Assembly (NCBI RefSeq): GCF_008271695.1
Contig: NZ_VKKY01000001.1
Span: 434,001-498,000, forward strand
DNA: 64,000 bases
DNA from: Rufibacter hautae
GTDB lineage: Bacteria; Bacteroidota; Bacteroidia; Cytophagales; Hymenobacteraceae
Reading direction: 5' to 3'
Shown: in pieces, positions 26,403 to 36,000 of the stretch
How positions within the stretch are numbered: position 1 is the first letter of the stretch
Layout: every line of letters begins with the position of its first letter
Position numbers and translations under genes: made by a program
The notes under the pieces: generated by a model
The model's database searches: none
Seen by the model: only the letters and a program-made list of their open reading frames with translations
What the model was told of the DNA's origin: nothing

Positions 26403-29400
26403 TTAGAATTTAATGTTTGTGCCTACCAAAACAGTTCTGGGGCGTGGGTAATACCCTAAGTCTACCCCGCTGGCGAAACCGTTGCTGTATCCAATCTCCG
26501 GATCCATTCCCTCATACTTGGTGAAAGTGAACAGATTCTGAACAGAGGCATATACCCGCACCTGGCGCAAATAGCTTTTATTGATCAGTTTTCCGAAATC
26601 ATATCCAAGGGAAATGTTGCTGATTCTCAGGAAATCGCCGTCATGGATGTACAGGTCTGAGAAGGTTGCCCAGTTTCTGTTGTCAGTGGTCACGCGGGGC
26701 ATGGTGTTGGAAGACCCCGGTCCATGCCACCGGTCCAGGATAGCCGTGGTAAAGTTTGGATACTGGCTGGCCTGGTTGCGGTAAGACTGCACCAACTGGT
26801 TTCCGGCCACGCCTGAGGCTAACAAAGAGAAGTCAAACCCTTTGTAGTTGGCAGACAGGTTGATCCCGAAGGTATAGTCAGGGTTTGGATTCCCGATCTG
26901 GGTTCTGTCTGCGTTGTCAATCACGCCGTCGCCGTTCAGGTCCACGAAACGCACATCGCCTGGCTGGGCAGTGGGCTGGATCAGGGTGCCTTCAGCGCCT
27001 CTGTAGGCGGCTACGTCTGCCTCGGTCTGGAAAATACCATCCGTTTTCAAGCCCCAGAAATACCCGATTGGATAGCCGTTCTGCGCTCTGTAGAATTCCA
27101 GGGAGTTGTCAAACAACACGTTCGGATCGCCGTGGATGATCTGGTCATTGGTTGGGATTTCGCGCACGCGGTTCTTGTTGTAGGCACCGTTAACGCCAAT
27201 GCTGTAGTTGAAGCCTCCTACGTTGCTGTTGTACGCCAACGCTAACTCCACCCCGGTGTTTTTCACATCGCCTCCGTTGATGAAGGGAGCATCGGCTCCG
27301 GCCGTGGCCAGAATTGGCGCTCTGATCAACCAATCCTTGGTGGTTTTGTCATACCAGTCAAAGTTCACGCTCAGTTTGCCGGCCAGGAAGTTGGCATCAA
27401 ACCCCACGTTCGTTTGCTCTGAGGTCTCCCACTTCACATCATCATTGCCCAATCTGCTGATATAAGCACCTGGGGTAAGTACTCCTTCTTTATCACCGAA
27501 AATGTAGTTGGTGTTGGCAAATGTCACCAAAGACACAAACTGGTAAGGATCAATGTTCTGGCTACCTACCTGGCCCCAACTGGCGCGAACTTTAAAGTAA
27601 TCCAGCCAATCTCCGGCGCCATCAGCAAAGGTCTCGTTTGTTACCACCCAACCGGCAGAGATGGACGGGAAGTATCCCCAGCGTCTGTTTCTCCCGAATC
27701 TGGCCGAGCCGTCGGCCCGGAAAGTAGCGTTGATCAGGTAGGTTTCTTTGAAGTTGTAGTTGAATCTACCAAAGTAAGACATCCTTCTGTCCTGGGCCCA
27801 AGGCTCACCGGTGAGGTCAATGGTAGTACCGTCGGTGTTAGACGCGTTGGTCAGGTAGGCGTGTTCCAGGTCACTCAACACCAGGTTGATGTTGCTGCCG
27901 GAAAGTTGGGCTCCGTCGCTTCTAAAAGCAGAAGTACCCGCCATCACCTCAAAGTTGTGGTTTGTGTTGACGTTGAAGTTATAGGTCAAGAGGTTATCCC
28001 AGATAAGGGATTGGCCTTTGCCCTGGAATTGGTTTACCCGTGAGTTGTTGTTGAAGGCATAGATAGACAACTTGTAGAGAGGCGTGAAAGACCGGCTTTC
28101 ACTGGCGTTATAGTCTATCCCGAAGCTGGTTCTGAATCTCAGGTTTTTGATGGGCTCTAACACCAGATACACATCTCCCAACAATCGCTGGTTGTTTCTG
28201 CGGTTCTGGTTGTCATACACCAACTGCGCGTAGGGGTTGGCTTCGCCGTTGAACCAGGTAGAGTTGCTGTTGTCAAAGAAGTTACCCTCTTCATCATATA
28301 CTGGTACAAAAGGGCTGGTATTGAAGGCCCCGCGCAGAGAGTTGTTGTACTGGTTCCCTACCCTGATCCCGTTTCTCCTGATGTAAGAGAACGTCAAATG
28401 CTCGCCAAACTTCAGGATATCCTTGTAGAAGCTGTGCTCAGAGTTAAACCGGAAGTTGTAGCGCTCATAGTTGGACAGGTTTTTCCCGCCTACAATCCCT
28501 TCTTGCCCGGTGTAAGACAAGGCCGTAGAGAAAGTAGTCATATCTGTACCGCCTGTAGCACCTAAAGAGTAGTTCTGCGTCACGGCATCTTTCACGAAGA
28601 TCTGGTCAATCCAGTCGGTACCCTCTCCCATGGCTGCGATTTGCTCATTGGTGAAGGCGGGCAGTCTGCCGGAGTTCACGTTGGCTTCGTTCATGATGGT
28701 GGCATACTCCCGTGAATTAAGCATCTCCTGTTTTCTGCCCAGGTTCTGAAGCCCGGTGTAAGAGTCAAAGGTGATTTGCGCAGGTTGTCCTTTCTTGCCA
28801 GTTCTGGTGGTAATCAATACTACCCCGTTGGCCGCCTGCGATCCGTAGATCGCCGCAGAGGCTGCGTCTTTCAGCACATCAATAGACTGGATATCGGCGG
28901 GGTTCAGGTAAGAGATATCACCGGTTAACACGCCATCCACCACATACAAGGGGCTGGCGTTGCCAATGGTACCCAGACCCCGAATCACCACGCGCATGCT
29001 TTCGCCGGGCTGCCCCGATGTGGAAGAAATCTGCACCCCGGAGGCTTGCCCTTGTAAGGCCTGCAGAGGATCTGTGGTGCTTTGCTTCTGGATGTCATCC
29101 CCTTTCACTTGGGCGGTGGCACCGGTCACCAGTTTCTTCTGCTGCACCCCGTACCCAACCACCACTACCTCTTCCAAGGCTTTGGCATCGGTCCTCAACA
29201 CAATGTTCACTTGCGGGCGGCCATTCACGGCTACCTCTTGCGTGACAAACCCAATATAGGTAACCACCAGGGTTTCATTTCCGGTGGGCAGGCTCAGTTG
29301 GAAGTTTCCATCCACGTCTGTACCCGTAGCCAGGGTGGCGTTGCCTTTCACACTAACGGTGGCTCCAATAACAGCCCCTCCGTCTTCCTGGGACGTGACT

Positions 29401-29477
29401 CTGCCCCTGACGGTTTGTTGGGCAAAGGCTACCCCGCACAAACAGAGCAACCAAGTAAGCAGTAGGTATTTTCTCAT
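26403..29477 (-). CDS. SusC/RagA-type TonB-linked outer-membrane transporter (pair 2)
   Basis: The 1024-residue protein begins with a clean signal peptide (LLCLCGVAFAQ). It then shows the carboxypeptidase-regulatory-like domain (VRGRVTSQEDGGAVIGATVSVKG), the SusC motif LEEVVVVGYG, the plug (VVIRGLGTIGNASPLYVVDGV, AAIYGSQAANGVVLITTRTGKKG) and the barrel, ending TVLVGTNIKF. It is 46 bp after the GH31 gene, so enzyme and transporter are probably co-transcribed. Its visible base composition is richer in GC than that of pair 1. Confidence 0.95.
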   Translation of the reverse strand: MRKYLLLTWLLCLCGVAFAQQTVRGRVTSQEDGGAVIGATVSVKGNATLATGTDVDGNFQLSLPTGNETLVVTYIGFVTQEVAVNGRPQVNIVLRTDAKALEEVVVVGYGVQQKKLVTGATAQVKGDDIQKQSTTDPLQALQGQASGVQISSTSGQPGESMRVVIRGLGTIGNASPLYVVDGVLTGDISYLNPADIQSIDVLKDAASAAIYGSQAANGVVLITTRTGKKGQPAQITFDSYTGLQNLGRKQEMLNSREYATIMNEANVNSGRLPAFTNEQIAAMGEGTDWIDQIFVKDAVTQNYSLGATGGTDMTTFSTALSYTGQEGIVGGKNLSNYERYNFRFNSEHSFYKDILKFGEHLTFSYIRRNGIRVGNQYNNSLRGAFNTSPFVPVYDEEGNFFDNSNSTWFNGEANPYAQLVYDNQNRRNNQRLLGDVYLVLEPIKNLRFRTSFGIDYNASESRSFTPLYKLSIYAFNNNSRVNQFQGKGQSLIWDNLLTYNFNVNTNHNFEVMAGTSAFRSDGAQLSGSNINLVLSDLEHAYLTNASNTDGTTIDLTGEPWAQDRRMSYFGRFNYNFKETYLINATFRADGSARFGRNRRWGYFPSISAGWVVTNETFADGAGDWLDYFKVRASWGQVGSQNIDPYQFVSLVTFANTNYIFGDKEGVLTPGAYISRLGNDDVKWETSEQTNVGFDANFLAGKLSVNFDWYDKTTKDWLIRAPILATAGADAPFINGGDVKNTGVELALAYNSNVGGFNYSIGVNGAYNKNRVREIPTNDQIIHGDPNVLFDNSLEFYRAQNGYPIGYFWGLKTDGIFQTEADVAAYRGAEGTLIQPTAQPGDVRFVDLNGDGVIDNADRTQIGNPNPDYTFGINLSANYKGFDFSLLASGVAGNQLVQSYRNQASQYPNFTTAILDRWHGPGSSNTMPRVTTDNRNWATFSDLYIHDGDFLRISNISLGYDFGKLINKSYLRQVRVYASVQNLFTFTKYEGMDPEIGYSNGFASGVDLGYYPRPRTVLVGTNIKF

Positions 29478-29523
29478 AGGTAAAAGAATGACGTGAATAA
29501 TTTAGTATAGGATCAGGTAAGGA

Positions 29524-32379
29524 TTATTTCAGTTTTACAGAGGTCGCGTTTCCGGCGTAAGCGATGGTGGCATCTGCCTTGCCGTCAAAAGCCAGAGCTT
29601 TGGCTTTGCCCGGTTGCACAAACACCACGTTGAAGGTGCGCTTCTGCAGCATGCCGTTGAACTCGCCCTGGCGCTTGCCCACCGTCAAGGTTTTAGAGGC
29701 TTCGTTGTAGGTGATGGGAATGGTAGCGAACTTGCCTTTCTCGTAGTTGTAGTTGGTGTTCTCGTCTTCGTAGAGCTCAAAGGAAGCGTCTTTGCCACCG
29801 TACACATAAAGGGTGATGGTCTCAGCGGGCTTCTCAGTGGTGTATTGCAGCTCTGGCCCGAATGGAAGAATAGAGCCTTCTTTCACGTACAGCGGCAGGC
29901 GTTCATACGGGGCTGCAGCCGTGATTTGCTGCCCGCCTTTCTGGTAGGTTCCGTCATACAGGCTGTACCACCCGGTGTTGGCAGGCAGGTACAGTTTGCG
30001 GCTGGTGGCCTTTGCTTCGTGCACCGGATTCACCAGCAGGCTTGGGCCAAACATGAACTGGTCATTGATATTGAGCACGTTTTTATCCGTCCCGAAGTCC
30101 ATCACCAGCGGACGCATGATGGTGCCGTTCTTATGGTACACTTGCCCGGTAAGCGAGTAGATGTAAGGCATTAAGCGGTAACGCAGCTTGTTGTAGTACA
30201 CAATAGACTGGTAGGCTTTGTGGTCATCTGGCGCGATGTTGTACACTTCCCGGAACGGAAACTGCCCATGTGAACGGTACAGCGGCGTAAAGGTGCCGTA
30301 CTGGTACCAGCGGGTGTTCAGCTCGCGCCATTCTTCCTGGGCCTGCGGCGTCATAGGTCCGCGGTCATATTTGTTCTCCACGAAGAACCCTCCAATGTCG
30401 GTGGTCCAGTAAGGCAGGCCAGACAGGGAGAAGTTTAGACCAGCCGGAATCTGGCGGCCCATTTCCTCGAAGGTAGCGGCGATGTCACCACTCCAGGTGG
30501 CCGCCCCGTAGTGCTGTAATCCGCCAAAAGCTGAGCGGGTCAGGATGAAGACGCGGTCATTAGGATTGGTGCCGCGTTGGCCTTCATAGATGCCTTTGTT
30601 GTGCTGCAGTACGTAGGCGTTAAAGTATTTCTCAGCCGAGCCCAGGTACGTGGGGTTCATGAGCGCTTTGCGGTGCTCAATAGAGGAGTTGGAAAGGATA
30701 TCTGGCTCAGAAGCATCCTGCCACCAGGCGTCAATGCCCATTTTGTAGAGCTTTTCGTTAATCAGGTTCCAAAACATACGGCGACCCTCAGGGTTGAAGG
30801 CATCATAGAAGGTAGACACGTAGCCTTTGCCAATCCAGTCTCTGATCTGCTCGTTGATGCTGGCTTTGTAGAGCAGGCCCTTTTGATCAAACTGTTTGTA
30901 GGCCTCAATGCCCTCGTAGAACTTAGGCCAGGTGGAGATCATGATCTTGGCGTTGTTCGCGTGCACCTCGTTGATCATGCCTTGTGGATCTGGAAAGCGG
31001 GTTTTATCAAATTCCTGGCTGCCCCACTGGTCTTCTTTCCAGTAAGACCAGTCCTGCACGATGTTGTCCAAACCTATTTTCCGCTTGCGGAATTCTTTCA
31101 CCACGTCCAGTAACTCCTGTTGGGTTTTGTAGCGCTCACGGCTCTGCCAGAAACCCATGGCCCACTTAGGCATCACCTGGGCTTTGCCGGTCAGGTCGCG
31201 GTAGCCGCTCACCACCTCGTCTAGGTTCTTACCATACACAAAGTAGTAAGCCATTTTATTTCCGGCCTCGGAAGAGAACGCGATCTTGTTCAAGTCTTCC
31301 GCCGATTGCGGTGTGAGGTAGCGGAGCGCCAGGTAAGACACATTGCCGTCTGGGTTCCACTCAATCTTGAAGGCGTGTTTCTTGCCCTTTTGCAGCGGCG
31401 CCTTGAACACCGACATGCCCGGGTTCCAGGCTTCGCGCCAGCGGTCCAGCAGCAGTTTGTTGTCTACCCAAACCTTCACGTAGCCAGAAGAAGGCATCTC
31501 AAAACGGTGGTCGCCGGTGGCGTCGCTCTCAATAAAACCTTCCCAGGTCATGAGGCCACCCTCCAAGGAGTAACCTGCGGGATATTTTTTCTGGTCTTCC
31601 AGAAACTCATAGGTGATCTCTGACTCCTGCCGCACGATGGGCGCTTTCCCGGTCTTTTTATCAAAAGCGTAGGTAGCGGTGAGGCCGCCGGCTTTCTGGT
31701 CTTTGCCGTAAAGTTTCAGTTTGGAAAGCTGCTGGTAAGGGCGCACATCCCCAAACTTGGTGATGGAGTTGTTGTCCCACAGAATGCCGTAGTTTTTGCT
31801 GGACACCAGGAACGGCACCACGGCCACCGAGTTGTACTGTGTAAGGTCAATCTGCCAGCCTCTATAGTTCATAAGGCCAGTCTGGTGCTGCCCCAGGCCA
31901 TAAAACGCCTCGTCTTTGTCCACGCTGAAGGCTTTCTTCAACCGGTAGCTCTGCTCGTTGTCCAGTTTCACCGGCGCGAAGGCCTGCTGTCCCTGGTTGC
32001 TTTCCTGCAACAGCACTTTGCCGTTTTTATCGAAGAAAGAAACCGCCCCGGTCTCGGCGCCTACCTCCACCCGCAGGTCTTTGGTATTCAACACCAGGGT
32101 CTTGCCTTTCTCTTGGAATTGCCAATCGGTTTTCACGTTTTTGTTTTCCAGTACCATGAGGCTGGGCTCGGGGGAGAATTTCGCCTCTGGCGTGGCCTGC
32201 ACCTGCACAATGTTGTCTGCCACCACGCGTAACTGCACGTACTGCGGATCACCGCTGGATTTCTGGTCCAGCTTCACAAGCACCCCATCGGCCAGTTTTT
32301 GGTAGTTCTTCACCGCCGGCTCCTTAAAGGAAAACAGCGTGGCGACAAGGGCAAAACAAAGCGTGTTTCTAAGCTTCAT
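29524..32379 (-). CDS. GH31 alpha-xylosidase with PA14 insert
   Basis: The 951-residue protein has a signal peptide and no lipobox. GH31 features: N-terminal sandwich (AFYGLGQHQTGLMNYRG), a PA14-like insert at about 255-370 (EGFIESDATGDHRFEMPSSGYVKVWVDN), the barrel with nucleophile Asp555 in WWQDASEPD and acid/base Asp632 in ATWSGDIAATFEEM, then C-terminal sandwiches with a DUF5110-like part. A PA14 insert at this point is a known feature of xyloglucan-specific GH31 alpha-xylosidases, where it helps bind long oligosaccharides. It is the first gene of the operon GH31-susC2-susD2-lipoprotein. It would remove the terminal xylose from xyloglucan oligosaccharides. Confidence 0.93.
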   Translation of the reverse strand: MKLRNTLCFALVATLFSFKEPAVKNYQKLADGVLVKLDQKSSGDPQYVQLRVVADNIVQVQATPEAKFSPEPSLMVLENKNVKTDWQFQEKGKTLVLNTKDLRVEVGAETGAVSFFDKNGKVLLQESNQGQQAFAPVKLDNEQSYRLKKAFSVDKDEAFYGLGQHQTGLMNYRGWQIDLTQYNSVAVVPFLVSSKNYGILWDNNSITKFGDVRPYQQLSKLKLYGKDQKAGGLTATYAFDKKTGKAPIVRQESEITYEFLEDQKKYPAGYSLEGGLMTWEGFIESDATGDHRFEMPSSGYVKVWVDNKLLLDRWREAWNPGMSVFKAPLQKGKKHAFKIEWNPDGNVSYLALRYLTPQSAEDLNKIAFSSEAGNKMAYYFVYGKNLDEVVSGYRDLTGKAQVMPKWAMGFWQSRERYKTQQELLDVVKEFRKRKIGLDNIVQDWSYWKEDQWGSQEFDKTRFPDPQGMINEVHANNAKIMISTWPKFYEGIEAYKQFDQKGLLYKASINEQIRDWIGKGYVSTFYDAFNPEGRRMFWNLINEKLYKMGIDAWWQDASEPDILSNSSIEHRKALMNPTYLGSAEKYFNAYVLQHNKGIYEGQRGTNPNDRVFILTRSAFGGLQHYGAATWSGDIAATFEEMGRQIPAGLNFSLSGLPYWTTDIGGFFVENKYDRGPMTPQAQEEWRELNTRWYQYGTFTPLYRSHGQFPFREVYNIAPDDHKAYQSIVYYNKLRYRLMPYIYSLTGQVYHKNGTIMRPLVMDFGTDKNVLNINDQFMFGPSLLVNPVHEAKATSRKLYLPANTGWYSLYDGTYQKGGQQITAAAPYERLPLYVKEGSILPFGPELQYTTEKPAETITLYVYGGKDASFELYEDENTNYNYEKGKFATIPITYNEASKTLTVGKRQGEFNGMLQKRTFNVVFVQPGKAKALAFDGKADATIAYAGNATSVKLK

Positions 32380-32558
32380 TAGATAATTGGTAAAGGTTGA
32401 TGTGTGATCATTCTGGCCAACAATCGCCTATGATTGGCGGCTCTAAATGACCCAGAAATTAACAGGATGAAGGTAAGGAAGGCCTCAGGAGGGCATATGT
32501 ATCAAATGTTTCCTATCTATGTTGCATCCGTTAACAAATGAAAAAACCGCATTTTTTG

Positions 32559-32598
32559 CGTTTAAAAGCAGGTTTATTTTTACAAAATGTTAACAAAC
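32559..32598. repeat. Intergenic palindrome family, copy P9 (degenerate)
   Basis: GCGTTTAAAAGCAGGTTTA followed by ACAAAATGTTAACAAAC. It matches copy P26 with a three-base insertion. Confidence 0.4.
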
Positions 32599-32622
32599 CC
32601 AACACGTAGCCCTTTTGACCGC

Positions 32623-32656
32623 CGTTTATGGCTCGTTTTCAGAAAAGGAGTCTATA
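32623..32656. repeat. Intergenic palindrome family, copy P10 (degenerate)
   Basis: CGTTTATGGCTCGTTTTC and AGAAAAGGAGTCTATAA. Confidence 0.5.
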
Positions 32657-32718
32657 AAGAAGAGGGGAATCCCCAAAGCAGTAGGGTCCACCTGATGCGG
32701 AGGTAAAATCGGGCTTCT

Positions 32719-32754
32719 ATTTTGAAGTCGTTTTTCAGAAAGAAGACCTGAAAC
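32719..32754. repeat. Intergenic palindrome family, copy P11 (degenerate)
   Basis: ATTTTGAAGTCGTTTTTC and AGAAAGAAGACCTGAAAC; about 26 of 36 positions fit the family pattern by eye. Confidence 0.45.
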
Positions 32755-32940
32755 GAATAATTGCCGGGTGGCTGAATTGGAAATGATGGCTTAACACGTT
32801 TGGCAAGGCAGCTTGCAGCACCATCGGGCACTACGAGGTCTTTTGAGCAGGCGGTAAGGCGGAGATAGGTGGAACATCCCTTATAACTTAAGATGATGCC
32901 CGGCAATGGGACGTGAATTGGCTGTAAGCGGAAATGACGA

Positions 32941-32973
32941 TTTAGGGCTTCTTTTTAGAAACGAAGCCCAAAG
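32941..32973. repeat. Intergenic palindrome family, copy P12
   Basis: TTTAGGGCTTCTTTTTAG and AAACGAAGCCCAAAG, with a perfect GGGCTTC/GAAGCCC core. Confidence 0.55.
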
Positions 32974-33045
32974 CAACCTCCGGCAAATCTGAAGCTGCCG
33001 GATAGTAGCGAATGCCAAGGGAAGAATTTCTGGCTGAAAGGAATA

Positions 33046-36000
33046 TTAGGTGATGGGGTGCGACTGTTTGCTCTCGGCGTAGACGGAGGGCAGCATGTGA
33101 TAGGCCTCCTTGAAGTATTTGGAAAAGTAGCGGGGATTGTTGAAACCTACGGCGTAGGCGACCTCGGCTACGGTGAGCTGGCTTTTCTCCAAGAGTTGGG
33201 CCGCGCGCTCCAGCCTTATCTTCCGGATAAACTCCATCGGCGACTGGCCTGTGAGCGCCACAATCTTCTTGTAGAGGTACACCCGGCTCATACCTAATTC
33301 CCGCGCCATGAGTTCTACCGAAAATTCCGCGCAGTCAATGTTTTCCTCCACCACCCTGATGGCTTTCTGGATGAGCTTATCATCCAGGGAAACAATGTCA
33401 ATGGCGCTGGTCTGCACGCTGATCTTCTTCCCGTAGGCCTTTTGCATCAGCTGGCACTGCGAGATGAGGTTGGTCATGCGCGAGAGCAGCAACTCAAAAT
33501 TGAAAGGCTTGGTGATGTAGTCGTTGGCGCCAATGCCCAGGCCTTTGAGTTTCTGTTCCTCGGCGGTTTGGGCGGTTAACAGAATGAACGGGATGTGCGA
33601 GGTGCGGGCGTCTGACTTGATCTTCTTGCAGAACTCAATGCCGTTCAGCTCAGGCATCATGAGATCGCTCACAATAAGGTCTGGCAGGCAGGACAACGCC
33701 TTCTGCCAACCTTCCTTGCCGTTTTTGGCCTCCAGTACGGTAAAATGAGCGCTCAGACTCTCCTTTAGGTAAGTCCTGAAATCCTCGCTGTCTTCCACCA
33801 GCAACACCACCAACTCATTCTCAGGCGCGTCTTCTGCGGCGCGTTTCGGCACCTCGGGTTTGGTAACCAGTGCCGGTACCACCTCTTCTGGCAGGTCTGC
33901 CTCTGAGCCTTCGATAATAGAACCGGTGACTTTGATGGGCAGGGTGACGGTAAAGCAACTGCCCTGGCCCGGTTCACTCTGCACCTTGATCATGCCGCCG
34001 TGGATTTTCACAAACTCGCGGGTAATGGACAAGCCAATGCCGCTGCCCTGGTTCACGAGATTATCGGGCACGTCTTCCCGGAAGAAACGGTCAAAGATCT
34101 TCTCCTGGTTTTCTTTGGAAATGCCTATGCCGGTATCAGAAACTTTGATCTCCAGCAGGTGCAAGCCCTCTGAAGCAGAATCGTTCTCATGACAGTTTAC
34201 CTCTACTTTGATGTTTCCGTTCTCCGGCGTGAACTTGAAAGCGTTGGACAAGAGGTTGAACAGGATCTTGCCCAGCTTATCCATATCAAAAGAGGCGTGC
34301 AGTTCCTGGATGCTGCTTTCAAAAGACAGGTGCACGTGGTTTTTCTCAGACAAATCTGAGAAGGAATACACCGCCTCTTTGATGAACTTGACAATGTTGC
34401 CGTGCGAAGGCGCAAAAGCCACTTCCTCTACCTCCAGTTTGCGGAAATCAAGCAGTTGGTTCACCAGGTACAGCAGGCGTTTGGCGTTGCGGTTAATCAT
34501 CTGGAACTGCCGCGTTTGCTGTTCGTCTTGTGAGCCGGCCAGCAATTTCTCCAATGGTGCCAGAATCAACGTGAGTGGCGTGCGCAGCTCATGGCTGATG
34601 TTGGTGAAGAACTTGATTTTCATGAGGTGCAGCTCGCGCATGTGCTTTACCTCGCGCCGTTCGCGGTCCAGTTCAAACTTCTGGTTCGCCTTCTGCTTCT
34701 CCACCCGGCGCACCACCATCAGGGCCAGGAAAGCAAACAGGAAATAGCACACATAGGCCACGTCTGAGCGCCAGAAGGGCACCTGCACTTCAATGTCCAG
34801 ACTGATGCCTTCCTTGTTCCAGATGCCGTCATTGTTGGCGGCCTTCACCATCAACTGGTACTCGCCGGGGTCCAAGTTGGTGTAGGTGATGCGGCGGTTG
34901 TCGCCATCGGTGGTGTGCCACTCTTTGTCAAAGCCCTCCAGTTTGTACTGGTACTTGTTTTTCTCTGAATGGAAGAAGTTGAGCGCGGCAAACTCCACGG
35001 TAAACATGTTCTGGTCATGCTGGAGCGTGATCTGGGCTCCATCAGTTAAGGCCTGGGGCAGAATAACACTGCCGCCTACCTCCTCGCCCACCTTCAGGCT
35101 CTTGCTGAACAGCTGGAAATCGGTGAAGACGATGTTGGGGATGACTTTATTGGTGGTGAGCTCCCGGGGCTGGAAGATGTTGAACCCGTTGGGCCCGCCG
35201 AAGACCACCTCGCCCTGGCGGGTGAGGAAAGCAGCGTTTTCATTAAAGACCTTGCCCTGCAGCCCGTCAGACTCATCAAAGGTGCGCACCACAAACGACA
35301 AATCCGCCGCCTGCCGGCCAGAGATTTCAAGTTTTGAGATACCGTTGGGCGTACTGATCCAGAGGTGGTGGTTCCGGTCTTCCAGGATGTTGAGGATGAT
35401 GTTGTCCGGCAGTCCGTTTTCTTTGGTGAACAGCCGGAAAGAGTTGGTTTTGGGATTGAACAGGTTCAAGCCCTCGTTCGTGCCCACCCACATCTGCTGG
35501 CGGCTGTCCTGGAAAATACTGAGCACGGCGTTGCTGCTCAGGCTTTTCGGGTTTTGGGGATCGTTTTGGTATTTGACCAGTTTTTTAGAATTCAAGTCCA
35601 AAACCTCCACGCCAATATCCCCGCCAACCCAGAGCCGACCTTTTTGGTCCTGGGCAATGGCGGCCACGTAAAGTGCGTCAATGCCCGGCTGATTCGCCGC
35701 CCGATGGTATGGGTAGAATTTACCGGTGCCGGGGTCCAGCTGTTGCAGGCCGCCCCGCATGGAGCCCACCCAAATGCGGTTCTGGTTGTCCTGGAACAGT
35801 TCCCACACGTTGTCATGGGACAGGCTGAACGTATCCTGCTCTTTGTGCCTGTAGCGGATGAATTTCTGGCCGTCAAACTTGTTGAGGCCGCCCAGGTACG
35901 TGCCCACCCAAAGGTTTTGGTCTTTGTCCAGCAAGAGGCTTACCACCACGTTGCTGCTGAGGCTGCCGGGGTCCTTGGGGTTGTGCTGGTAGCGGGTGTA

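Larger units (their letters stand above)
32380..33045. other. Gap between the regulator and the GH31 operon
   Basis: This 666 bp gap is the likely promoter region of the GH31-susCD2 operon. It holds four degenerate copies of the intergenic palindrome (P9-P12), two direct TTAACAAA octamers (32531 and 32590) and a CGCCTATGATTGGCG hairpin at 32426-32440. The ATCGGGCACTACGAGGTCTT stretch near 32832 resembles one near 51306. The open frame at 32652-32906 runs through these repeats and is not credible. No regulator-binding site could be fixed. Confidence 0.45.

Noticed and set aside
32652-32906. 84-codon open frame on the minus strand between the GH31 and regulator genes
   Set aside because: It runs across palindrome-family sequence, has no recognisable domain and no ribosome-binding context.
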